From Aspidiotus rigidus (lineage: Eukaryota; Arthropoda; Insecta; Hemiptera; Diaspididae), in assembly GCA_035079385.1 (NCBI GenBank), contig JAVHKY010000018.1:248001-312000 (forward strand): DNA of 64,000 nt, given 5' to 3'. Shown here piece after piece: positions 1 to 9,850 of this stretch. The position numbers were made by a program, and so were the translations under genes. Within the stretch, counting starts at the first letter, position 1, and each line of letters begins with the position of its first letter. The notes beneath the pieces are model-generated. The model was not told where the DNA came from and searched no databases. It saw only the letters and a program-made list of their open reading frames with translations.

Positions 1-2390
1 GTCTACTTCTCTCCACAGGTCACTCCCCCACACATATCAAAGTTTTGCTTCTCCACAGCTCGTCGAAAGACAGCATTCTCAACAGATTAGAGGAGATGGA
101 GATTGTTACACATAAAAACGATACGGCCTACGTTGGCACTTTCGTGACTTGAATTTTTCGAGTTGGGTCGACCGGAGTGAAGGATAAAGCTACCTTGGCG
201 ACTTCTCTTGCATCTCGTATTCAACCGTTCTCGGGCCAGTTGCGATTTGGACCTGATGATGAGATGCTAGCATTACGAAACCGGTCACGGTCGTCGCAAC
301 TCCTCATACCGGTATAATCGTATTTCCAATTTGTTTTCTATGGTAAAACCTCAATCTAGAGGGCAGAGGAAAAGAAAATCAAGAGATTGAGATCATTCGA
401 CCCTAAAGCGCAAGATTCGGTAGTTCTATTCGCGGTTCTCAATAACGGGGCATAGGATTCCTACCGTAACCTACAGGTGAAGGAAATACTGAAACAGATT
501 TGTCGCATCACTCGCTTACTATTCAGACTTCGTTTTTCCAATACAATGTATTGAAATAGAAACACTGCACCGTACGCACAATCGAGATCGTCACGAGTAG
601 CTCCTACGCGAGAGGAAACTCTAGCAAAATAGTTCAGCCTGAGCGAACGTATTGGTGGCAGCGAGCCTGGCGAATTAATAAATCAAAGAAATCGAACATC
701 AAAATCAATATTTAACTATCGCTGCTCAATCGTGACACAAATACAATATACATATAGCCATGTCGGACTATAGGCCTATATAGGTACTTCATCATTTATT
801 CCGTCCGATGATATTCTTTGTAGCTTTCATCGTCGCACCACACGCTGATAATGCTACCGAACTCATTCTATACTATATACGTTGACATATTCGAGAGTGT
901 TCGGTATATAACAATAATAAATATTAAATACTGCATAATCGATCAACCTCCTGGTACTCGACGCAATGATAAAGTCACGTTTTAGACATTAAAGTGCGGC
1001 CACAACACTGATGAAGATAGTCTATATAAGCGATTTTCGCTTTCTATATAGCTAGATAGGATGATGGTCCGTATGTTGCGGTAAACCGAAGTCCGTATAT
1101 TCGTCCCGTAATACGCGTGAAAATTAATAAAAACCGTCTTTTACCGGATCGTCGTCGCAGCGACTTCCATCATTTGCTTCACTCTATAACGACGACGCTA
1201 ATTCAAGGTTATAAAACTACTGTCGGGACTACTGTTTCTAAACTACTTAGAGAGACGTAATTCTCTCGCGGGCAATTATACAAAAGAGCTGTAAATTACG
1301 CGCGCGATTCGAAAATTCGGTTATTCACTTTTTCATTATCATCGGATTGGAATATACGAAGAGAATCGTCGTTGTTGTTGAAAAAAAATTCACCTGTATT
1401 TCTGCGGGCAGGCCATTGTTGTAATATATATGTTCGTAAACTAGAGTACTGAAACGAATACACACCATACAAATATGGCGAGAGATGTTGTCCTCTTTCC
1501 TACATAACTACATTTGTACACGAGAATTCGCAGACAGAATTATTACAGTACCAGTATGTATTCCTTCTTCTGATCTCTCGATTAGAATAGGGTACAAAAC
1601 GAGTACCACAATATATGTGTTACGTGGTACGTCTGAATCAGAAACGAATGTCGGTAATTTCCCGATATGACATTATGAGGAGAATGACTCGACTTAATTA
1701 CGCGCGTTGCTACTCTTACAGTACGTACAGGTATAACACTGACCTTAATGACCTAGATTTTTTAGCGTAAACAACCCGAAAATCTAGTCAACCAGAATCT
1801 CGACGCGTTGGCTCATAGAATAATTCTCTGCTTAGGTACCACTCGCTAATCGAGTAGACGTTGACCGCTTAAAGAGTGTATCAACTATTTCCATGACTTA
1901 CCTAGAACAGAAAAACAAGAATATTACGTGAGAATGTTTTTTTCGCATAAAATCGGTATCTTCCTAGAAAAAAATATATAAATTTCTAAAGTAAACCTAT
2001 GTGTATATCTACGTACTAATCACGGATTTAGTCGAAACTACTTGCCAATTTATTTACCACTAAATGAGCCATCGTGAAGATTTTGGACTTTTAAGCCAAC
2101 TTGTAGACTCATGACTCACAACGCTCAACGGACTCCATTAGTGGGGTGCTATAAGGGTGTATGTTTCTTTCGGTGACATTATTTGTGGTTAGACCTCAAA
2201 GGTCTGTATTACCTCTATGAGTGATGAGGATAACAACATTCACCTTGAAGGTATTGCAAGAAAGCATCCACAGAGCCAAAATATGCTCAAATACCTACTC
2301 GAGGGAAAGTTTTCTCGTCAAAAAGTTCTTCCTCTGGATCCGCCCCTGACAGTGCTGCATATAATCTTTTAAGGCCAGAGAAAAGGGATA
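1..2390. other. No gene recognised
   Basis: A/T-rich unique-looking sequence with many CpG dinucleotides. The longest open frame (1485-1670) has no recognisable motif. Nothing in it resembles the transposable elements found elsewhere in the window until a PLE-related repeat begins near 2392. Confidence 0.5.
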
Positions 2391-2391
2391 A

Positions 2392-2560
2392 ATTATGGTA
2401 GCAATGGTAACGAGAAGGGAATACTTCAAAGAGGAGTTAAAACTACAAACACCGCAGAAAATGAATAAAGCCGAGGGCTTTCTGTTAATAAACCATCATC
2501 GGGACTGAAACGAAAGCAACTGACAAGAATGGAGAAGAAACCACGAGGGTTCATAACGTG
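2392..2560 (-). repeat. PLE-B terminal repeat, ORF-sense copy
   Basis: This segment follows the C-terminal end of the reverse-strand PLE protein. It matches, in inverted orientation, the segment at 3830-3985: shared words include AAACCATCATYGGGACTGAA, GAAAGCAACTGACA and GAGAAGGGAATACT. A shorter match lies at 19845-19940 next to another PLE copy. PLEs are known to carry terminal repeats (pLTRs) in direct or inverted arrangement. The match is seen directly; calling it a pLTR is inference from its position and from the family. Confidence 0.6.
2469..2502 (-). ncRNA. Hammerhead-ribozyme-like core
   Basis: Read on the minus strand: a CCGATGA heptad (2496-2502), stem II GGTT/AACA around loop TATT with an imperfect closing pair, the invariant GAA (2480-2482), then stem III AGCC/GGCT around loop CTC. 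The order heptad, stem II, GAA, stem III is that of a type I hammerhead. PLEs are reported in the literature to carry hammerhead motifs. Against an active ribozyme: canonical CUGAUGA reads CCGATGA, one extra T lies before stem II, and no convincing stem I was found. It is probably a decayed or divergent copy. Confidence 0.4.
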
Positions 2561-3833
2561 AGTCATAGACGAGTTGAATCAAGCCATCTTCCGGAATGTA
2601 CGTGTTCAGCACAGTAATATCATGACGATGCTCAAGGGCAATCGAATTGGAGGAGACTTGCGGATCCCTCACGGAAGCTATGACAGCTGTTGATCAAGTG
2701 ATCGGCAAATGCTGATTCTCCCAAACATTCCCTTTTTCCAGGCCTTCAGGTGTTCGTCTAATCTCACCTCCATCTGGCGGGCGGTTTCACCAATATCAAA
2801 ACCTCTACAATCCCTGCATTCCAATTTATAAACATTCGCAGGTATACGATCCTTTAACTTAACGAACAACCCTTTGACGGTAGTGGGGTTGTAATTGGCC
2901 GGTCTGAAACAGAACGGGCGAAGGGCCCGACCCAATTCGGTAGAGAACCTCCCTAGGAAAGGGAGATTGATCCATCACAATCTCCGATCACGGATCATGT
3001 CTCGGGGGAGGGAGGTGGTGGAATCAAAGCCTTTCCTCGTAATTTTCCTCCGAACCATGGCCTCAACATGAACATTGACACCATTCACTCTAGCCAGGTT
3101 TTTTATAGTCGCCAACTTTTTTTTTGAAAGCAGCCTGACTCAAAGGAATGCGAGTCAATCTGTGGACCAAACTGTTAAAAGCTGCTAACTTGGAGTGCAA
3201 CAGGACAGAATGACGCTCCGCGGACTAAAACATCGGTCGTAGTATCTTTTCTGGACATTCCAAACTCATGGATCCCATCTCTAATTGAGACCGGCAAATC
3301 CAAAAAGTTGATCTTAGAGCCACCAACTTCCAAGAAACTCACCAAGGAGATCTAGGTGACTATTCCACGTACAGAGAACGTCGAGTAACACCTGGCCCGA
3401 GGAGAAGAGGTCTTGTTCAAACTGCGACATGAATACTTCGGAGATGAGGGAGCCCAAAGGTGATCCAATAGGGATCCCTATTTCATCAGGGAACTCGAAA
3501 AATGTCTCTTCGAATTTACAAAAATTCCGAAACCAACAGATATTTAAAAGATTGAAAAATTCTTGGGATTCATTATGAGGGATGTTAGAGTTAACCAATA
3601 ACTGGCCCATATGCTGCATGGTGGCAGCTTTAGGGATATTTGGGAACAGACCCACGACATTAAACGAGCAGAGGGTCGCGCCCGGAGGCAGTTTTACATC
3701 CTTGAGAGCATCGGCCAAGGACACCGAATTCAAAACCGAATGGGGAGACTCATATTCAATACGGTTTTTGAACCAACGTTCCAGTAATTTAGCAAGGGGG
3801 TAAGTGGGGGAGGAAACGAAAGCTGATAAACCT
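2560..3833 (-). pseudogene. Penelope-like retroelement RT/GIY-YIG remnant (PLE-B copy 1)
   Basis: About 420 codons of a PLE polyprotein, read with a few frame breaks. In order: SSPTYPLAKLLE upstream of RT motif A; motif A as CSFNVVGLFPNIP (about 3640-3680), where the usual catalytic Asp is Asn; motif B GIPIGSPLGSLISEVFM (about 3430-3480); no clear motif C YVDD; then NFLDLPVSIRDG, LLHSKLAAFNSLVHRL and a C-terminal GIY-YIG endonuclease (NVYKLECRDC, then DIGETARQMEVRLDEHL, 2740-2830) and a tail around ITVLNTYIPEDGL. In intact elements the RT copies element RNA and the GIY-YIG domain nicks the target. The N-terminus is missing, and the frame is joined directly to the inverted repeat at 3830. The family call is firm; the copy is dead. 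Confidence 0.9.
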
Positions 3834-3985
3834 TAATGATCCGAGGTTTCTTCTCCGTTCGTGTCAGTTGCTTTCATTTCAGTCCCAATGATGGTTTACT
3901 AACCGAAGGCGCTCCGCTTTATTTATTTTCGGCGGTGCTTTGGAGTATTCCCTTCTCGTCGTTATGAAAAACCGTAATTTGAAGG
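3830..3985 (+). repeat. PLE-B terminal repeat, inverted copy
   Basis: This is the inverted partner of 2392-2560, placed immediately upstream (in the minus sense) of the truncated RT. It keeps the same order of blocks, including the hammerhead-like core. Together with 2392-2560 it forms an inverted pair around the RT/GIY-YIG remnant. It may be the element's own upstream pLTR in inverted orientation, or the end of a neighbouring plus-strand copy. Confidence 0.6.
3885..3918 (+). ncRNA. Hammerhead-ribozyme-like core
   Basis: Plus-strand copy: heptad CCAATGA, stem II GGTT/AACC (3893-3896 with 3901-3904, loop TACT), GAA (3905-3907), then stem III GGCG/CGCT around loop CTC with one G-U pair. Stem II is perfectly paired here, and stem III uses a different sequence from the copies at 2469 and 19901. 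The heptad departs from the CUGAUGA consensus, so activity is doubtful. Confidence 0.4.
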
Positions 3986-4330
3986 AACGAATCCGTTTAA
4001 GTAGCAGTGGCATGCAAATTATCATAATAGACCTAATCCGGTCTGACGACAACTGGAAAATACAACAGCAATACAGGAAGACGTGGAGAACAGAGGACAG
4101 GTCCCCGAAAACAGTGTTCACCCATTCTTCAATCAACGAATGGACGCCTGAGAGAAAAATCAAGGAAAAACTGATAAGACATCGGTGGATCTTCCGAAGG
4201 CTCCGACCTAAGTACGCCGACTGGCCACTAGACCTATAGAGAAGAAAGGAGACAACGACGACGATAGCAAACAGGGAACAAATCAATACAATAACGGCTG
4301 CCTTAAGGAAGTTGAATGAGAAACGCTGGA
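3940..4330 (+). pseudogene. Possible N-terminal part of a plus-strand PLE
   Basis: An open frame (3940-4239), extending through one TAG to about 4330, begins inside the terminal repeat and runs away from it. The predicted peptide is basic and hydrophilic, with many Lys and Arg (for example PERKIKEKLIRHRWIFRRLR). After the stop it continues as REQINTITAALRKLNEKRW, which looks coding-like. Position just downstream of a pLTR-like repeat fits the poorly conserved N-terminal region of a PLE protein. No conserved motif confirms this. It could also be a chance frame. Confidence 0.25.
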
Positions 4331-4433
4331 AACCTGTTCTAGGGGTCCAGTTGGTTTTGGTGAAGAGGATTCAAATTGAAATTTTGAAGATTCTCAAGTT
4401 TTTCTGAGTCTCTTGTGTCATAGTGTATAACAG

Positions 4434-5035
4434 TTGGCAAGTAAAATTTTTTCCAAAGTCCCTTCCCTATCCTTTATATTATGGCCCAAGAGTCGAAACT
4501 TTTCAAGTCATCCTCTTTTCATACTATGCCTCCAAAGTCAGTATTTTTCCAAGTCCTCCACCCATAACAAATTATGGCTAGGGAGTCGAGATTTTTACTC
4601 GCAAGAATTTCGACCCGGGAGACTAGGACCATTTATGCCCCCTCCATAGAACACGTTCCCTCCCTTCTCTATCATTTAATCCCTCTTCTATCATAGATTA
4701 TGGCGAGAGAGTCAAAATTTTCCTCCAAGTCCCTTTCCTATCAACCAATTGTCGAAAAATTTTCTTCCAAGTTTTTTTCCTATCATATTATATCATATCT
4801 TTAGAGTCGAAATTTTTCAAGTTTCCCACCTATCATCTTCTGATACGAGGGGGACTTGGATTATTTTTGCCAATGACGTTGGACTTAATCTAATTTTTGT
4901 TTTGGTTAGACATCATACGGTGTGCGGTAAATTATAATTGACCCTCCGGCAGCGATGCCATCTATACTAATTTTCTCCCACCCGATGACTCAATAAAAAA
5001 ATGATAAATTGGTGATTCTCGAAAAACACCGACAA
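4434..5035 (+). repeat. Degenerate ~50-bp minisatellite, family M copy 1
   Basis: Several diverged units of a pattern like CTATCATATTATGGC, AGAGTCGAAATTTTTC, CAAGTCCC succeed one another to about 4850. They are followed by a non-repetitive segment ending in CATCATACGGTGTGCGGTAAATT (4910-4933). The same order of minisatellite then CATACGGYGTGCG segment occurs at 52040-52380, so the whole is a dispersed repeat rather than a local satellite. Element class is unknown. Confidence 0.6.
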
Positions 5036-7660
5036 TTTTAAATCGAAGACGAAATCATTAATAAATTCAAGTGCAAGTTAATAATTGTTAGATAGCTTAC
5101 ACTCTACTCAGGATTTTTCATATCGAAAATCTTATTTAGATCGAGAAACTTGAGCGAAGAATGAAACAACTTTATTTTACACTAGATCCATAGTCCTCGA
5201 CTTGAAAAATGAAGTGCATTAATACAAGATTATATTATACGCGTAATTAGCAAAATACTAACGCTTTTTCTAGACTACTTTATGAAGCGTTCATCTTCAT
5301 GGATAGAGAAACGGTCCATTGCGAATGGATCAGATGTAATAAAAGTATAATGTTCTAACTTGAAATCGGATTTTCTCGTTCAGTGGACAGGGAATGTCGG
5401 TCGACCAGAATGTCGAGATTTATACAGATATAATTTCGGTCAGTATCCTCTAAACATTTTCCATAATAAATCGTTAAGTTCAAATACTGAAGTTATGCCC
5501 TACTTATGCACAGGTCTAAGAACCTCATCCAAAGCAAGTCACTAACTTCAATCTTAGGTTGGTATTTTGAACATCAAACATACACACCAAGAGTAAGTCT
5601 TAAGGGTAAATCTGAGCACAAGATGAGTAAGAGAAACTGAACATGACGTTATACCGTAAGTTATTAAGAGTCTTGTACGCGATTTTTGTGTTGGCTCATG
5701 GACTACGCAAGGACTTTATCCCGGACCAACTGCGACTGTACCGCGTTAATGGCATTGAAGTAACCACGTAATGACGTAATTAGCGGAGGGTAATTTTTTA
5801 CCGCCTCCGCTGTCTAGAAACGGAGGAAAAATTGTCGACGACTTTCGTCATTCACTTTCTTCTTCGCACAGTTCCATTCCTACATACAACAAGCCCGAGT
5901 TACCTAATTGTGTTTCGAGACGAGAAGGTCGAAAGATGATTTTTCAAATTTACCAACTACTAAACTGGTAAGCCTCATAATAATGGTAATAACGGAACAA
6001 TACGCGCGTTATAGTCCATTCATTATAGAATGTATTGACGTATACGGTGCAGTAGTTTAAAAAATTAAATTTTTGCACACAGTTTAGAGTAATGAATGGA
6101 AAAGCGCGGACGGACGACCTTCGTTTATGACCATACATAAACTCGCAACACCTCATATTATCTCTCACACGTATAATATAAATACGGGTTAATAAACACC
6201 GGCGATTGTTACCTGCAGTACATAGCCACCGGTAAACGATAAAAATCGAACGATGAAAAAGCAGCAACAGAAGACGAAGAAGAGGAGAAAAAAGTAAACG
6301 TTTATCGGGTTCGCCCCACACAGGATATTCCGCTCGGCGCGCGTTCGCGTGTACCACATTCGACAGCGGGACAGTGGTCGGCGAAGGCGAGCTGTAGCGC
6401 GCGCGGTGCAACGCGGCCCGATGCGACGTCTCGTATCCAATATTTTTTTTTTTTTACGTCAGAGGCGATGAATCGTTGACCTTCGAGGTCGACGGTTGTC
6501 TCGTTCGCTCGCGTAATCAATAAAATAAATACAAATTCTCGACGGAAGCGGCGTATTTACGCATTTCTTCTTCTTCTTCTGAATATCCGCACGCCGCCGT
6601 GGCTGAATTAGCAGACCTTCGACGAGACGGTGCGTCTCTCATCGCTTTATCAATCATAATCTCCGATTTGCTTCGTTTTTCCTCTTTCTCGACGTTCTAC
6701 ATTCCAGTTTCGCGTGTAAATAATCGAGAATTTGATGGCCATTATAACACGCTGCTGGGCGAGAAACGTCCGCCGCTCCGTACGTAAATGTCTTGGGAAT
6801 TTTTCAAAATAGTACGAAGGTAGCGGAAACGAGGTCTCGGTTGACCTATCAGCAAAAGGCTACTACCCACGGTTGATCGGCCGATGTACAATAGAGCTTT
6901 TAAGATGTGATAATGAGGTACGAGTTCACGAAACGTGACTCTTCAAAAATGCACTGATTTTTATTCTACGGTCCTTGAAATTTAGTAAAATGAATTATTA
7001 TCGATAAAAATTTGAGGCTCTGCTCGTACTTTCCGAAGCACATCTCTCACGAATGAATTATTTTGTTTCCTATTTTTATTTACCTTGCTACATGTAGACT
7101 GTTTTAGTGACTTGATCCAAAACGCAAACATTGGATCTAAATAAAGTAAGGAGATTTTTTCCTTCATGCTTGAAGTACAAAAATAAGTTACTGACTGGAC
7201 GCGCGTTCTAAATTTATTTTGTGTAGGGCTACTCGAAGATATTCGACAGTTTCTTAACGTTCTCTCAGAATGATAAGCTTGAAATTCAGAATATTTTCTC
7301 CATATCGATGTCAGTTCCAGAGGTTTATCCTGTTCAATCAACATATTTCAAATTTGGAAGTAAAGTCTGAGTATGTATCAAGGTCACAGGTCTCACAAAT
7401 TTTAGCTTATAGTTTATTCGAGGATAAAATGTTTCGTAATTTCGTCCAATGACGTTCGTATGTCATCATTTCCTCATACAAAGAAAACGACGAACCTCTA
7501 ACCGCTTTTCTATCAAATTGAAATCTTATTTACTGCATAAACGCAGCATCAATGCGACAGCTAATGATCGCCGAAGACAAACTTTAGACATCTCAAGCCA
7601 CGAGCGATATCTTATCTGCCAGTACCATTACCTTCAGATTTTGGCATCATGAAATCTTAC
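5036..7660. other. No gene recognised; CpG-rich patch at 6300-6620
   Basis: Mostly A/T-rich unique sequence. A GC- and CpG-rich stretch at about 6310-6440, followed by a poly-T run, could be a promoter or a 5-prime exon, but no start, splice pattern or protein motif supports this. Overlapping minus-strand frames at 5950-6520 are compositionally driven. Confidence 0.4.
5782..5811. other. Short GC hairpin
   Basis: AGCGGAGG at 5782-5789 pairs with CCTCCGCT at 5804-5811. It continues inward as GTAA/TTAC with a 2-nt bulge and a T-rich loop. No surrounding gene is visible, so a role cannot be assigned. Confidence 0.5.
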
Positions 7661-7670
7661 GCTCTCCCGC

Positions 7671-7931
7671 TTTGGAGGAGGCATCCCCTTGTCACAACTT
7701 CTCTACGACTAACTAAGAGAGATTCATCACCTAGACTCGTCAGACTTTTCCTCTCTACCCCTTGGACAAGAAACAAGCAGAACTGAGTGCCTTATGATTG
7801 CAAATAATTCCCAATGGTTGCTGAAAAGACACCACTTCACCAAACTATTGTATTGGGTCAAGCAAGTAGCAAACGCTTACACTACGGGAGAAGAGGAGCA
7901 GATGAAAAATTTCCAATTGCTCAACTGGTAA
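7671..7931 (+). pseudogene. Coding-like fragment, possibly LINE RNase H
   Basis: One reading frame, broken by a single TAA, gives a peptide of normal composition: FGGGIPLSQLLYD, then SSLPLGQETSRTECLMIANN, then KLLYWVKQVANAYTTGEEEQ, ending at a stop at 7929. The stretch LPLGQETSRTECLMIA loosely resembles the segment of LINE RNase H domains around the catalytic Glu. The neighbourhood (7660-9050) has a different texture from the unique DNA on either side. Identity is weakly supported. Confidence 0.2.
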
Positions 7932-9050
7932 GTTTTGGCATGGATATATCTGAAGGCTAGGAGTCATTCTGAAAGTTGTGTAACGAAAAATGACGTTATA
8001 CTAGCTGATGACGTTATGAGTGACCTTGATCTCCTTTAGGACCTTGAAAAAATTTCTAATTTACGAGCTACATTGATAAGAGGGAATATGAAATACTTTT
8101 TTCCTTCTTTAATACCGATAGAATTTACTGACAAATTTCTGCGCAGGTCACCAATTCTGGCATTTCATCAGGAAAAATTTCTTCCTCCTCTCAGTCATTA
8201 GGCCCCTGAGTGTCAACTTTCCTTCCCAATTAATATTATTTTTGATTCCTCATATCAACCATCCCTCAGAAAAGGATGATGATTGAAAACTGTTGCAAAA
8301 CTTTGATCTAAGAGCAATGAAGTGGAGGTTTTTATCTCATTCAGAGCCCCACACTTCTAATGTCTCGCAAAGCTCTACCGATAATGTGATCGAAGAGATT
8401 TCAAAACAATTTGCATAACTTGTACACAAATTTCCAATACTGAAGTCATAGTTTTACCTGATGGTGAATGTTTATCATAAAACGCCATTTTTGTTTTCCT
8501 TCCCAACTCTATACTTCCCCTTTTCTAATCTTCCTCGAGAAACCGAGAAACTTTCTCATAATAAGTTATTCATACGTATCGCGAATGCGGAATCCTGTAG
8601 GAGCGCTAGTGGCGATATCTGGAATGCACTAGAAGATGAACATGGTGTTTATGAGGTTAAACGTGTAAAATAAATTCTGCTGCCTTTAATATTGTTGCAT
8701 AAAGAAAAATGTAAAGAATGGAAGTTGTCGTTCTTTAAATTATCTTTTAGATGAGTTCAACTTCAGGTTTTTTGCTTCTCGCATCTTCACCTGTTTGACC
8801 TAATTGCACCAATCAGTAAGCAAGATTTGCTTTGCAGCTAGAAGACAGACCCTTTGACCGAACCCGAATTCGGGATGGGGTAGAGAATTTTCTACGTTTA
8901 CTGGTTTAGCAATCAGACCAAATTTTACAAAACTTGAGAGGAAAATTCTCCCAATTTAGAGAAAAAATACAAAATTTTCAAAACAGGTCGCAAAGTTTCC
9001 TCTTTTCATAATCCCCCCCCCCCTGCTATTTCAAATTTACTCCGGTTAAC
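7932..9050. other. No gene recognised
   Basis: Mixed sequence without recognisable coding or RNA features. It contains an 11-C run at 9013-9023 just before the TCGA-rich block. The frame at 8461-8673 has no recognisable motif. Confidence 0.4.
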
Positions 9051-9850
9051 TCGCTATTTTGACCAAAAGTCGACTCAAAATCGACGTCGATTATAAGTCG
9101 ATTTAGTTCCGCCTAATGTCGACCGCCGATTGACCCAAAATGACTGGAAGTCGACTCAAAATCGCCCGCTCATTTTTACCATCGGCTAATCGAGTCGACT
9201 CCCGGTATTACCGATCATCTCGGGTCAATTATACGTAATTTATTACGGTAGAAGACTGGCAGTCGACGTAGACATTTGGTCTATTTCAAGGGCACAATCT
9301 GACAGGGTTTCAGAACCAAGGTCAGAAAGGAGTCGACTTCCGGAATCAAATTTTAATACTGACAGAAAATCGAAGTCGAAATCGCGTTGATTCGACCTTT
9401 GCTACACTGCTTATTGAGATTTTCAGTGGTTTCTTTATATTATTATGACTACATATTCCGTCTGCGAGTAGCGAGGCCACCGAACAGACATCAAAATAAA
9501 GGCGGGGTGAAAATACATCGACTTTAAATCGACCTTCATTCGAGGTCGATTTGAAGTCGACCAGCTTACTACATTCCCAGAAAACTAAAACTTGATCGAT
9601 GCAAAGATCAGTCGAAATCAGGTTTTTGCGACTCGAAATCGATGTCCATTTGAGGTCGATTTAAAGTCAACCACTCGACCAGCGTACATCACCAAAGTAT
9701 TACAAATCGATTAAAAATCGACTCAACTGATCGCTATCGATTTCAGGTCGATAAAAAATTTGGAGAAGACGACTCGAAATGGGACTGAAATCGACGTGGC
9801 AAATGAATCGAAATAAAGTCGATATCGTAGATCTCATATCGATTTGATAC
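9050..9850. repeat. TCGA-saturated degenerate repeat block
   Basis: About 800 bp packed with GTCGA and TCGAC words, often as AAGTCGACTCAAAATCGA or GAGGTCGATTTGAAGTCGAC. The spacing is irregular and the unit much diverged, so no fixed period can be given. Because TCGA is its own reverse complement, the block looks alike on both strands. It stops fairly sharply at both ends. Probably an old satellite or minisatellite. Confidence 0.6.

Noticed and set aside
5950..6520. Overlapping minus-strand frames of up to 153 codons
   Set aside because: They overlap each other in different frames, are rich in Arg, Leu and Phe runs and contain no motif. Typical of chance frames in CpG-rich DNA.
6300..6620. 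CpG-rich patch as promoter or first exon
   Set aside because: No TATA or initiator context, no start codon in a good frame and no protein motif; composition alone is not enough.
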